64,000 nucleotides of DNA from Acidimicrobiia bacterium. Lineage in GTDB: Bacteria > Actinomycetota > Acidimicrobiia > Acidimicrobiales > CAIXPF01. A model generated the notes under the pieces. It did not search any database, was not told where the DNA came from, and saw only the letters and a program-made list of their open reading frames with translations. The stretch spans positions 109,664-173,663 of the forward strand of contig CANJRG010000007.1 in NCBI GenBank assembly GCA_947476745.1, in the 5' to 3' direction. Positions within the stretch are counted from its first letter, which is position 1; every line of letters starts with the position of its first letter. The position numbers were made by a program, and so were the translations under genes. This document shows positions 45,610-54,432 of this stretch, in pieces.

Positions 45610-46946
45610 CAGGAGGTCCCTCCGTCGGGGGGCGTGGCGGCCCCGGTACCCGCGGGGCGCACCCGGGTGGTCTTGGTCGAACGGGTGTCCAGCGCCATCA
45701 CGTCGAGCACCTCGGCATCACGCTTGAGTCGGACCGTGCCGGTCTCGGCATTGTCGATCTCGACCACCTGGGCCAGGAGCTTGGTCGTGGCGTCGTTACC
45801 CGCCTCCGATGCCAGCTGCACCGCCCGGCCCAGCTTGGTGGTGGCGGTCGCCTCGTCACCCGCCTGCCGCGCCGCCAGCCCGTCGGCGATGGCCTCGGCG
45901 AGCTCCTGCTGGCCGGTGTAGTGGGCCACCTCCGGGTTGATCCGGGCGGTCAGCTGCTCGTCCTGGGACCAGGTGGCCTTCACCATGCCCTGCGAGATCG
46001 GGTTGCCGTCGATCACCAGGCTGATGCGGGCGGCCAGCATCTCCTCGCCCACCCCGGCGGCGCGGACCCGAACGGCCACGTGGTAGTCGCGTTCCTCGGC
46101 CCCCCACGACCCGGTCGGGAAGTCCCTACTGAGCGGGTTGGGCCCGGGCTGGGCCCGGCCGGTGAGATCCTCGATGGCCGGCGCCACCTGCTTCACGAAG
46201 AGCAGCTCGGCGTGCTGCGGCGTCCACACCCGTAGCTGCACCGAGGCCACGCCCTTGCCCATGGCGGCGTTCATGATCGCCGCGAACTCCTCGGCCATCT
46301 CCTGTGGCTCGGGGATGATGTCCACCGTGCCCAGGAACGTCTGGGCGATGGTGCGCAGTTCCTCTACCGACCAGTTCGCCCCCACCCCGCGGCAGTCGAC
46401 CTGGAAGCGGCCCTGGAACTGCTCGAGCGCGCCCCGCAGCGCGGAGGGCGGCTCGCTCTCGTTCTTGCCGTCGGTCACGAACAGGACGTGGCGGATGGCG
46501 TTCGCCGGGAAGCCTGCGACGATCCCGGCGGCCGCGGCCAGCCAGGTGGACATCGCGGTGCCACCGCCGGCGCTCACCCCACGGATGGCGTCGAGGGCGC
46601 TGGCACGGGTGTCGGCGGCGGCCCGCACCGCGCCGCTGTGGTAGCCGGGGCTGTTCGGTGAGGGGTAGACCAGCCGGGCCTCTTCGGTGCCCGCCACCAC
46701 CGAGAACCACACCCCGTCACGGATCTGGTTGACCGCCGCGGCCAACGCCCGGCGGGCCTCCTGGATCCGTCCGTCGGCCTGCATCGAGCCCGATGAGTCG
46801 AGCACGAGGACCACGATCGCCTCGACACCCGACACCGTACCAGTTGGTACGGTGTCGTCGGCGATCACCGTGACGACGGCGTGGACGTCGGTACCGTCGG
46901 GGGGCAGGTACTCGTTGGCGAAGACCTGAACGCTGAAACCGGTCAT
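45609..46946 (-). CDS. von Willebrand factor A-domain protein
   Basis: 445 aa. The VWA domain begins near residue 41, with MIDAS residues D50-S52-S54 in LVLDSSGSMQADGR, Thr in GGGTAMSTW and Asp in LFVTDGKNESEPPS, so metal binding should be intact. A C-terminal beta-sandwich/helical part follows (RVWTPQHAELLFVKQ, EVLDVMALDTRSTK). Such proteins act as protein-protein scaffolds. It is coupled to the PP2C gene by ATGA at 46943-46946 and to the FHA gene by TGATG, so it belongs to the PknG operon. A perfect 12-bp inverted repeat is in the first 120 bp. Confidence 0.92.
   Translation of the reverse strand: MTGFSVQVFANEYLPPDGTDVHAVVTVIADDTVPTGTVSGVEAIVVLVLDSSGSMQADGRIQEARRALAAAVNQIRDGVWFSVVAGTEEARLVYPSPNSPGYHSGAVRAAADTRASALDAIRGVSAGGGTAMSTWLAAAAGIVAGFPANAIRHVLFVTDGKNESEPPSALRGALEQFQGRFQVDCRGVGANWSVEELRTIAQTFLGTVDIIPEPQEMAEEFAAIMNAAMGKGVASVQLRVWTPQHAELLFVKQVAPAIEDLTGRAQPGPNPLSRDFPTGSWGAEERDYHVAVRVRAAGVGEEMLAARISLVIDGNPISQGMVKATWSQDEQLTARINPEVAHYTGQQELAEAIADGLAARQAGDEATATTKLGRAVQLASEAGNDATTKLLAQVVEIDNAETGTVRLKRDAEVLDVMALDTRSTKTTRVRPAGTGAATPPDGGTS
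46830..46857. repeat. Perfect 12-bp inverted repeat near the 5' end of the VWA gene
   Basis: CGACACCGTACC (46830-46841) pairs with GGTACGGTGTCG (46846-46857), loop AGTT. In the mRNA this stem lies about 90-117 nt after the start codon and could affect expression within the operon. Confidence 0.7.
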
Positions 46947-48085
46947 ACGGGCTCCGTGCTGGTTGACGGGTCGGGAGTCGGGGTCGGGGCGGCGAGCCGG
47001 CCGGCGACGACGGTGATGTTGTCGTGGCCACCGGACGCTATGGCGTGCTCGGTCAGCCGCCGAGCACCCTCGAGCAGGGTGACCCCGGTGAAGAACGTGG
47101 CCAGTTCGTCGGCGGAGCCGAGGTAGTTCCACGCCCCGTCGGACACCGCGACCACCAGCGCGGCCGACGCGGGGTCGACGTCTTCGCCCACCAGGTCGGG
47201 TAGCGGTTCGATCCCGGCATCGGCACCGAGCCAGCGGGTGATGGCATGGCTACGGCCGTCGGCGTCGGCCTGCTGCTGGCTGAGCACACCCGAGCGCACC
47301 GCCTCGGACCCCCAGCTGTGATCGGTGGTCAGCTGCCGCGCCGATGAGCCGGTCACCAGGTACGCCCGGCAGTCGCCCAACCAGCCGACGGTCAACCCTT
47401 CCGACGCCTGCCAGCGGGCAGCCAGGAACGTGCACGACGGCGGGTCGGCACCCACCGCCATCGGGGCCACCGCCACCACCGCCGCCGACGCCGCCGACGC
47501 CGCCCGCACCATCAGCGGGGACGCTCCGTCCTCCGAAGATACGGCCAAGGTGGCCACCGCGGCGGCGCAGGCGGCCTGGGACGCCTCGTCGGAACGGGCG
47601 ATATTGGACACCCCGTCGCACACCGACAAGACGAACCCGCCTCCCTCGAGCAGGGCGACGGCGAAGCTGTCCTCGTTGCGGGCCTTCTGCGGGCCCTTGT
47701 CGCTGACCGCCACCACTGCGCCGAGGTCGCACTCCATACGGTCACGCGGACGGACCGACCGCACCCCACAGCTGAGGCAGAACCCATCGGCGTCGACCCC
47801 GTCGGAGGCGCCGCAACTCGGGCAGACCGACGGTGGGGCGGCGGTCCTTACCGCAGCGACGGACGACACCGCACCGCCCTCTCCCGGACCCACTGCGCCG
47901 GCGCCCGGACCGCCCTCGCCGGCCGGCTGCAACACGGCCAGGGCGGCGCCGCAGCGTTCGCAGAACCGGTCAGACATCCCGACCGGCTCGCCGCACGACG
48001 GACACGATCGGCCGGTTGCGCCAGACGCGTCAGACGAGTCCGCCGTGCCACACGAGTCCGAGGGCGGGCCCTCGCCGGTCACCAC
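46943..48085 (-). CDS. PP2C-family serine/threonine phosphatase with zinc ribbons
   Basis: 380 aa. Two N-terminal zinc ribbons (CPSCGEPVGMSDRFCERCG and CPSCGASDGVDADGFCLSCG) precede a PP2C domain with SDKGPQKARNEDSFAV, VLSVCDGVSN, GWLGDCRAYLV, VAVSDGAWNY and GGHDNITVVAG, covering the metal-binding Asp residues. It probably reverses phosphorylation by the kinase encoded immediately upstream; the two genes overlap by 7 nt. The start is GTG 48085. Confidence 0.93.
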   Translation of the reverse strand: MVTGEGPPSDSCGTADSSDASGATGRSCPSCGEPVGMSDRFCERCGAALAVLQPAGEGGPGAGAVGPGEGGAVSSVAAVRTAAPPSVCPSCGASDGVDADGFCLSCGVRSVRPRDRMECDLGAVVAVSDKGPQKARNEDSFAVALLEGGGFVLSVCDGVSNIARSDEASQAACAAAVATLAVSSEDGASPLMVRAASAASAAVVAVAPMAVGADPPSCTFLAARWQASEGLTVGWLGDCRAYLVTGSSARQLTTDHSWGSEAVRSGVLSQQQADADGRSHAITRWLGADAGIEPLPDLVGEDVDPASAALVVAVSDGAWNYLGSADELATFFTGVTLLEGARRLTEHAIASGGHDNITVVAGRLAAPTPTPDPSTSTEPV

Positions 48086-50379
48086 AGCGTCCTCGGCCGG
48101 ACCTGGTTGGCACGGTCGACCAGGCGGACGCGCTCAGCCCGGTCCGACCCGGAGCGGGCCAGTTCCCGCAAGGTCTGTTCCAGGGCCCGCCGGACCCCGA
48201 CCTCAGTGGCGGCCTGCCCGAACAGCTGCAGGCTCGGCTCAGGCCGTAACACCCCCGAGTACATACCGGCCAGTACCTGCTCGAGCAGCTCGACGGCCAG
48301 CTCGCCCCGGCGGCGGGCGTCGACCGCAGCCTGTTCGACGGCGGACGCCGCACCGGCCGCATCGGCGAGGTCGTTGCGGGCGGCGGAACGATGCAGCAGC
48401 CAGGCCGCGGTCTGCTCCAAGGCTGCGGCACGCGCCGCGCTCGATTCCGGGATCGCGGCCAGTGAGGAGATGGCCTCGTCGAGCTCACCGGTCGCGGCCT
48501 GGCAGCGGGCCAGGCCGAACACGGCGGTGACGAAACCGGGGTCGACCGTGACCACCAGTCGGTAGAGCGCGGCCGCCTCCACCGGATCGCCCGACAGCTC
48601 TGCGGCCATGGCCGCAGCGAGCTTCGGCGCCGGCTCCCCCGGCACGTCGGTACGGACCCGGTCGAACTCGGTCACCGCCGCGGCGCCGTTGCCCTCGGCC
48701 AGCAGCAACAGGCCCTCGAACCACGACACCCGCCATTCCCACGGGTCCGCGGCCCGCACCTCGGCCAACACGCGGCGGGCGACGTCATGGGCAGCGAGCT
48801 CGAAGTGCGCCTGGGCCTGGCGTAGCCGGACCTCCGGCGTGTCGGCCACTCGACGCCCCGCTAGCTCGGCCTCGATCTCCTGCAGGGCCCGGGTGGGCGC
48901 GACCCCGACCAGCTCGGCCAGGAACGGCTGGGCCGGGTCCTCGCTGTTGGGCTTGAGGTCGGGCAGATCGCTACCGGAGAGCCGGGCTCCACTGGACGGA
49001 TGCCACCGGTCCGCGGTGAAGCGGGTCGACACCGCAGGACGTGGTTGGCCGCTGTCGGTCGCCACCACCTCGCGCAGCACGCCGATCAGCTGGTCCGACA
49101 GCTCCTCGACCGATTGGAACCGGTCGTCCGGGTTAGTGGCGGTGCCCTTCAGCAACAGCCGGTAGAGCGACTCGTAACGGGCGAACAGCGGCTCAGCGGC
49201 CAGCTCGGGCAGGCTGTGGCTGAACTCCCGCTGGTAGCCCGGCAGGTCGAGGGTGAGCACGGCCAGCGTCCGCACCACGGTGTACAGGTCCGAGCTGACG
49301 GTGGGGCCGTCGGTGGCGATCTCGGGGGCCTGGAAGCCGACGGTGCCGTAGATGGCGGCGTCGTGGTCCTCGGTGCGGCGAACGCCGCCGAGGTCGATGA
49401 GCTTGAGGTCTTCGCCGGAGTGCATGACGTTGTCCGGCTTGAAGTCGCAGTACAGGTAGCCGCGGCGGTGCAGGAAGCCGAGCGCCGGCAGGATTCCGAG
49501 CAGGTACCCGATGGCGATGTCGACCGGCAGGGGCGCGGCCCGGCCACCGTTGGCTGCCATCCGTTCCTTGAGCACCTGCTTGAGGCTCTTGCCGCCGACG
49601 AACTCCATGACGATGTAGCCGGCGCCTTCGTTTTCCACGAAGTTGTAGATCTCGACGATGTTGCCGTGCTCGAGCTCGGCCAGGAAGCGCTTCTCGGCGA
49701 TGGCGGCGTCCACCGCATCGGCATCGCCCTGGTTGAGCACGCCTTTGAGCACCACCGGACGGTCCGACACGTTGCGGTCCGCGGCGAGGTAGATCCACCC
49801 GAAACCACCGTGGGCCAGACAGCCGAGCACCTCGTACTGCCCGCCGACCCGCAACCCGACCGTGAGCTGGGGGTCGAAGTTGAACGCTGCGCCGCAGTTC
49901 GGGCAGAACCCTTGGGTCCGGCCCACCCGGTCGCCCTTGGTACGGCCCACCGCCGCGGCGCACTTCCAGCAGAACCGCTTCTCCTCGGCCACCTGCGGGT
50001 TGGCCATCACCGCCTTCCGGGCGTCCTCGACGGGGACGGGTGGGATGGCCACCAGGCCGGCACCGAGACGGGCTGCGGCATGGCGCGAGGTGTCGCTGCG
50101 CACCGTTCGGCGGCTGCCACCAGCGGCCTGTGATCCGCGTGACACCGAGCTGGTGGCCCGGGCGGACACCCGGGCGGACGCCACCGAGCCGGTCGGTCCC
50201 GATGCCACCGTCGCCAACGGGGTGGTCGTGTTCCCGGTAGCGACCGGCGGCGGGGCGGCGGCGGGTGTGGAGGCGGCGGCGGGACCCGCTGGACCGGCGG
50301 GCGCCAGGCCGCACGTGTCGCAGTAGCCGTCGACGATGTTCCCGCCGCATCCGGGTCGGCCGCAGGCCACGACGCTCAT
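48079..50379 (-). CDS. pknG: PknG-type serine/threonine protein kinase
   Basis: 766 aa, close to the 750 aa of mycobacterial PknG and with the same layout. Extra N-terminal zinc ribbon CGRPGCGGNIVDGYCDTCG; long Ala/Ser/Thr linker; rubredoxin-like pairs C137-x2-C140 and C159-x2-C162 (RFCWKC, GFCPNC); kinase domain from QYEVLGCLAHGGFGWIYLA with Lys212 in VVLKGV; catalytic YCDFKPDNVM (Asp312) and LIDLGGVRR in place of DFG; then a TPR-like helical C-terminus from about 470. In mycobacteria PknG senses amino acids with GlnH and GlnX and phosphorylates GarA to adjust glutamate metabolism. Both partners are upstream here. The ATG overlaps the preceding stop by 4 nt (ATGA). Confidence 0.95.
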   Translation of the reverse strand: MSVVACGRPGCGGNIVDGYCDTCGLAPAGPAGPAAASTPAAAPPPVATGNTTTPLATVASGPTGSVASARVSARATSSVSRGSQAAGGSRRTVRSDTSRHAAARLGAGLVAIPPVPVEDARKAVMANPQVAEEKRFCWKCAAAVGRTKGDRVGRTQGFCPNCGAAFNFDPQLTVGLRVGGQYEVLGCLAHGGFGWIYLAADRNVSDRPVVLKGVLNQGDADAVDAAIAEKRFLAELEHGNIVEIYNFVENEGAGYIVMEFVGGKSLKQVLKERMAANGGRAAPLPVDIAIGYLLGILPALGFLHRRGYLYCDFKPDNVMHSGEDLKLIDLGGVRRTEDHDAAIYGTVGFQAPEIATDGPTVSSDLYTVVRTLAVLTLDLPGYQREFSHSLPELAAEPLFARYESLYRLLLKGTATNPDDRFQSVEELSDQLIGVLREVVATDSGQPRPAVSTRFTADRWHPSSGARLSGSDLPDLKPNSEDPAQPFLAELVGVAPTRALQEIEAELAGRRVADTPEVRLRQAQAHFELAAHDVARRVLAEVRAADPWEWRVSWFEGLLLLAEGNGAAAVTEFDRVRTDVPGEPAPKLAAAMAAELSGDPVEAAALYRLVVTVDPGFVTAVFGLARCQAATGELDEAISSLAAIPESSAARAAALEQTAAWLLHRSAARNDLADAAGAASAVEQAAVDARRRGELAVELLEQVLAGMYSGVLRPEPSLQLFGQAATEVGVRRALEQTLRELARSGSDRAERVRLVDRANQVRPRTLW

Positions 50380-51539
50380 CGTTGGTCCTCCTCGGGGCGG
50401 GGGGCGCGGGGGGCGATGGAGCGGCCGAAACCATCGACGGCGACCGCCGCGGCATCGAGATCGCACGGGGCGACGTAGAGCAGCGAACGGGCCCGTTCGT
50501 GCGACGCCGAAAGGTCCGGGTCCTCGGCCCGCCCGGCGGCGGCGGCCTTCACGGCGAGTGCGTCTAGCAGCCCGCGCAGCTCGTTGCGCCGGTCGAGCGG
50601 CGCCCGGTTGGCGGCGCGGACCTGCTCGGCAGTGGCGGAGATGCCCTCGGCCAGCCGGCGCCAAGCGACCAGACCGTTGACCGCCGCCCGCCAGTCGGTG
50701 CCGGCGGTGACCCGCAGACGCTCCAGCCACGGACCGAGGCCGCGGCCGGGGCCGGGGTCGTCGAGCAGGGCAGCCGGATCGAGCGGGGCGAGCAGCCCGG
50801 CGGGCGCCGTGATCTTGGCTCTGGTCTCGTCGAGGGCGACCGAACCCTCCCGGATCATCCGGTCGACCCGGGCGAGGAGCTCGGCCGCATCGTGCAGCTG
50901 CCCTGGCAGCTCCATGCGTCGGGCCTGCAAGTTGCCCGCCGCTGCGTCGGTGACGTCGAGCGCCTGCCGCAGCGGACCGAGGGTCTCGCCGAGGAGCAGC
51001 GGGTCGGTGGCAGCGGCGGCATCGGACCGGGCCAGCGCCTCGGCGGCGCGATCGGACTCGGGGAAGGAGCCGAGATCGGCCCGAAGCTGCTCGAGGCGGA
51101 CGCGGCCCTGGTCGAGCAACGGGAGGCCGTCACGCCACGCGCCACCGATCCTGGCGATCACCTCGGAGGCCGTGGCGTAGTCAGCGGTCATCCGGTTCAT
51201 GGCACCGGCCATCGTCAGCCGGCCGAGGCCCAGGCCGGGATCGACCTCGATCACCGGGTCGGTCAGGGAGCGGGCCACGAGACCCTCGTCGGCCTTTCGT
51301 CCCTTGGCCCGTTGCTGTTCGACCGTGTCGAGTTGCCCCCGTACCGCGGTGAGCAGGGCCCACAACCGGTCCAGCGCCGCCGTGGCTGCAGCGGACGGCG
51401 CCGCGCTCGACCCCGTCATCCCGCCTGCCGCCACGAGCTTGGTGGTGGGATCGCCGTCGAGGTCGAGCAGTTGCCCGCCGAGCCGATCGAGATCGGCGCG
51501 GACCTGCAGGGACCAGCGGTACAGCTCGGCGGTGCTCAC
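50376..51539 (-). CDS. Unknown helical protein of the PknG operon
   Basis: 387 aa with no domain I recognise. It is almost all predicted helix, rich in Ala, Leu, Arg and Glu, with long heptad-like stretches (YRWSLQVRADLDRLGGQLLD, LHDAAELLARVDRMIREGS, LDALAVKAAAAGRAE). No signal peptide or membrane segment, so it is probably cytosolic and may be a coiled-coil adaptor. It starts at GTG 51539, overlapping glnH by GTGA, and ends overlapping pknG. The three-gene mycobacterial glnX-glnH-pknG arrangement lacks it. Confidence 0.85.
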   Translation of the reverse strand: MSTAELYRWSLQVRADLDRLGGQLLDLDGDPTTKLVAAGGMTGSSAAPSAAATAALDRLWALLTAVRGQLDTVEQQRAKGRKADEGLVARSLTDPVIEVDPGLGLGRLTMAGAMNRMTADYATASEVIARIGGAWRDGLPLLDQGRVRLEQLRADLGSFPESDRAAEALARSDAAAATDPLLLGETLGPLRQALDVTDAAAGNLQARRMELPGQLHDAAELLARVDRMIREGSVALDETRAKITAPAGLLAPLDPAALLDDPGPGRGLGPWLERLRVTAGTDWRAAVNGLVAWRRLAEGISATAEQVRAANRAPLDRRNELRGLLDALAVKAAAAGRAEDPDLSASHERARSLLYVAPCDLDAAAVAVDGFGRSIAPRAPRPEEDQR

Positions 51540-52588
51540 GGCGTCCGGCTGTAGTCGGCGACGGGGATCCCGTACGAGGCAGGGCCGGACGAGGTCAGGT
51601 CGATGACCGCCAACGGCTCGCCGAGGGCCGGGAGCAGCCAACGGTTGTACGAGGCACGCCAGCCCTTGGCCGAGGTGTCCGCCTTGGCCTGTCGCAACAC
51701 GCCGTTGACGAAGCGGACGAACTCGGGGTGGCTGCGGCTCATCGCCATGCCGTACGGCTCCTCGGTGAGGGCCTTGCCGACCACCTTGGAGAAGGGGTCC
51801 TGGGCTGCGAATCCTGCCAGCACCGTGTCGTCGGAACGGATCGCGTCGGCCTCACCCCGCTGGAACAGCACCACGCAGTCGGTCTGGTTGCTCACCTCGA
51901 TCACGTTGATCGGCGGCACCACCTTCAGCGCCCGCATCTCGTCGGCCGAGGTGCCACCGGCAGACACGCACACCGTCTGGCCGGCGAGATCCTCCACCGA
52001 GGTCGCCGGCGAGTCGACGGCCACGAGGAGCTTCTGTCCGGCGTAGAGGTACACCTCGGAGAAGGCGACTTGCTGCCATCGCCGACAGTTGATGGTCATG
52101 GTGTGGGCCACCAGGTCGAGCTCACCGTTGACGACCAGCGGGATGCGCTGGCCGTAGGTGATGCCCCGCAGCTCGACGTGCCCGTTGGCGGCGCCGAAAA
52201 TGGCGGCGGCGACGAGCCGGGCCATGTCGACGTCGAACCCCTCGATCTGATTGCTCGCGGGGTTCACCGACGAGAACAGATTGGTATCGATCGACGTGCC
52301 GACGATCAGCTTGCCGCGCCGGGCGATGGTCTCCATATAGCTGCCGGGTGGCATCGGGCCACCGGCCACGGGCATGGGATCGAGGGGCGGGTACGTGGCG
52401 ACGGCGGCGATTGGCCTGCGGTTGTCGCAGTCCTGGAGGGTGGGCGCGGGCACCGTCGGCGTGGTCACCTCCGGCGGTAGCGACACCTCGGCAGGAGGGG
52501 TGTAACCCGCGCCACAGGCCACGACGAGCACGGTGCAGAGCACGGCGAGCAGGAGGCGGACGGGCGGCCGTGGCGTGGTGGCGTTCAT
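51536..52588 (-). CDS. glnH: GlnH-type glutamate/aspartate-binding lipoprotein
   Basis: 350 aa periplasmic-binding-protein fold lipoprotein. Signal peptide LLLAVLCTVLVVAC with lipobox LVVAC (Cys25). The binding domain runs from KLIVGTSIDTNLFSSVN through GFDVDMARLVAAAIFGAA, YGQRIPLVVNGELDLVAHTM and TSVEDLAGQTVCVSAGGTSA. No permease or ATPase gene is adjacent, and its neighbour is a GlnX-like membrane protein, so it is likely a sensor rather than an uptake component, as in mycobacteria. It overlaps glnX by ATGA (52585-52588). Confidence 0.93.
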   Translation of the reverse strand: MNATTPRPPVRLLLAVLCTVLVVACGAGYTPPAEVSLPPEVTTPTVPAPTLQDCDNRRPIAAVATYPPLDPMPVAGGPMPPGSYMETIARRGKLIVGTSIDTNLFSSVNPASNQIEGFDVDMARLVAAAIFGAANGHVELRGITYGQRIPLVVNGELDLVAHTMTINCRRWQQVAFSEVYLYAGQKLLVAVDSPATSVEDLAGQTVCVSAGGTSADEMRALKVVPPINVIEVSNQTDCVVLFQRGEADAIRSDDTVLAGFAAQDPFSKVVGKALTEEPYGMAMSRSHPEFVRFVNGVLRQAKADTSAKGWRASYNRWLLPALGEPLAVIDLTSSGPASYGIPVADYSRTP

Positions 52589-53805
52589 CGGTACTCGTTG
52601 ATCCGTTGCTGGAGGCCCCAGGCCCCGACTGCTGCGGCCAGAAGGCCGATGACCACGCCGATGGCCCGCAGCCGGTCGATCGGCCGGCGGGCGTCGGCGA
52701 GGCCCGAGGTCAGCACGTCACGCGAGACGTCCACCTCGTCCACCACCGACCGGTCGAACTGGGCGAAGGCCCCGGACACGCTCGACGGTGCGCTGATCGG
52801 CGCCGTCAACTGGTCGCGTGCGGTGGCGTAGCTACCGCCGGTATCGGTCGCCGTCACCCGGCGGCTGAGGTCGCGGTAGCGGACCCAGTCACCGTCGAGG
52901 CTGCCCGTCGCCAGTGCGGCGATGCGGGTGTCGACATTGTTGGCCGCAGTCGCCGCCTTGGCGTTGAAGCTGTCGCGGGAACCCCGGTCGACCAGGGCGA
53001 ATGTGGAGAAGGTCTGCTGGTCATAGGCGTCCGCCCGGATGGCGGACAGGGCGGACAGATCGTCGTAGCCTGACACCATCGCCGTCGCGGCACGGGTCGA
53101 CGAGTACGACACAGCGTTCACGATCCAGAACAGGCCGATCAGGACGAGGAGCGACGCGCCGACCATGCCGACGTTGAACAGCCTTCGGGTCCGTGCCGAA
53201 AGCCATAGCTGCACCAGCACCAACACGATCGCCACGAACAACGCGACGGCGAGCAGCGGGCCGCCGACACCGGCGACGAGGTTCTGGTCGACCGCCCGGA
53301 ACGAGGCGTCGCCGGCGGTGCGGAGCGCGTCGAGCTGCGTCGCCGCGTCGGTGCGCAGCAGTTGCGACGCGCTACGCAGGTAGGCGGCGCCGAGCGGGAG
53401 CTGTTGCCGATTGTTGGCGCGGGCGGTCTCGACCAAGCCGGTGTAGGTCGGCAGGAGCTGGCTGAGCTGCTGCACGGCGGCGCGGGCCTCGTCGCTCTCG
53501 GCCGTTTCCGCCGCTACCTGCAGTGCCGCGGTTGCGGCGTCGAGGGCTGCCGAGTAGCGGGCTCGTTGTTCCGGCTGGTCCACGCCACCGGCGAGGAACG
53601 CGTTCGCCGACGCGGCATCGGCGGTTCCGAGTGCGGCGCCGAGGTCCTGGGCGGCGACCACGAGGCTCGAGGCCCGGGCCGCCCGGTCGAGGTCCGCACG
53701 ACGGGTCGAGGCGGTCACGGCCACCATCACCCCGAGCAGGACGCAGACCACGGCCACCGCAGCTTGCGCCGCACGCAGGCGGGTCGGGCTCGACGATGCG
53801 ACCAT
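52585..53805 (-). CDS. glnX: GlnX-like membrane sensor
   Basis: 406 aa. Hydrophobic helices near 13-30 (AVAVVCVLLGVMVAV), 186-204 (LLAVALFVAIVLVLVQLWL), 217-233 (ASLLVLIGLFWIV) and 385-400 (VVIGLLAAAVGAWGL). Two large extracytoplasmic helical regions lie between helices 1-2 and 3-4 and resemble sensory four-helix modules. Position and topology match GlnX, which passes the GlnH ligand signal to PknG in mycobacteria. First gene of the seven-gene operon; TACGCT lies 8 nt before its ATG at 53805. Confidence 0.85.
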   Translation of the reverse strand: MVASSSPTRLRAAQAAVAVVCVLLGVMVAVTASTRRADLDRAARASSLVVAAQDLGAALGTADAASANAFLAGGVDQPEQRARYSAALDAATAALQVAAETAESDEARAAVQQLSQLLPTYTGLVETARANNRQQLPLGAAYLRSASQLLRTDAATQLDALRTAGDASFRAVDQNLVAGVGGPLLAVALFVAIVLVLVQLWLSARTRRLFNVGMVGASLLVLIGLFWIVNAVSYSSTRAATAMVSGYDDLSALSAIRADAYDQQTFSTFALVDRGSRDSFNAKAATAANNVDTRIAALATGSLDGDWVRYRDLSRRVTATDTGGSYATARDQLTAPISAPSSVSGAFAQFDRSVVDEVDVSRDVLTSGLADARRPIDRLRAIGVVIGLLAAAVGAWGLQQRINEYR

Positions 53806-53813
53806 CGTCGGAC

Positions 53814-53819
53814 AGCGTA
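53814..53819 (-). promoter_or_regulatory. -10 box TACGCT for the PknG operon
   Basis: TACGCT on the minus strand, 8 nt before the glnX ATG. This is the only promoter-like sequence seen for the seven overlapping genes. Confidence 0.55.
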
Positions 53820-53913
53820 GAGCGTTCGCGCTCCGCTGCCCCTCCGGAGCGTCGCTGCCGTGAACAAGTTACGGTGTCCACAACCCCCCGCGTGTGCAGA
53901 AAGGTGGTCTGTC

Positions 53914-54432
53914 ATGACCGTCCAGCGACTCAATCACGTGGCCTACCGGTGTCGCGACGCACAGGAGACCACGGAGTTCTACGCCGATGTACTCGGCCTG
54001 CGGCTCGCCCACACGATCGTGCAGGACCGCGTGCCGTCCACCCAGGAACTCGCACCACACGCCCACATCTTCTTCGAGCTCGGCGACGGCAGCTGGGTCG
54101 CGTTCTTCGACGTGAGCACCGAACCGCACGTAGCGCAGGAGACCAACCCTGACTGGGCGCAACACCTCGCCCTCGAGGTCGACTCGCTGGAAATCCTGGC
54201 CGAGAAGCAGGCGGCCCTCGAGGCGCACGGTATCGACGTGCTCGGTCCGGTCGATCATGGATTCATCCAGTCGATCTATTTCTACGATCCCAACGGGCAC
54301 CGTCTGGAGCTGGCGGCGCGAACGGTCCAGCCGGGCGAACTGGAGCGCTACGCGCAGACCGCTCGCGCCGAGGTCGAGGCGTGGACGATCCGCAAGAAGG
54401 AAGAGCTCTCGGCTGCATCAGCGCGGCGCTAG
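53914..54432 (+). CDS. VOC (glyoxalase/bleomycin resistance/dioxygenase) family protein
   Basis: 172 aa. VQRLNHVAYRCRDAQETTEF supplies the first metal-site His (LNHVAY), AHIFFELGDGSWVAFFD follows, HLALEVDSLEILAEKQ gives another, and IYFYDPNGHRLELAAR ends with the Glu ligand. The pattern fits extradiol-dioxygenase-like or glyoxalase-like VOC proteins; the reaction is unknown. ATG at 53914 has AAAGGTGG upstream. Its TAG stop is read on the other strand as the stop of the next gene (CTAG palindrome). Confidence 0.9.
   Translation: MTVQRLNHVAYRCRDAQETTEFYADVLGLRLAHTIVQDRVPSTQELAPHAHIFFELGDGSWVAFFDVSTEPHVAQETNPDWAQHLALEVDSLEILAEKQAALEAHGIDVLGPVDHGFIQSIYFYDPNGHRLELAARTVQPGELERYAQTARAEVEAWTIRKKEELSAASARR

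Noticed and set aside
51536..52588. Substrate-binding protein of an ABC importer
   Set aside because: No permease or ATPase is adjacent; the glnX-pknG context favours a sensor. Sharing a distant transporter is possible but not visible.
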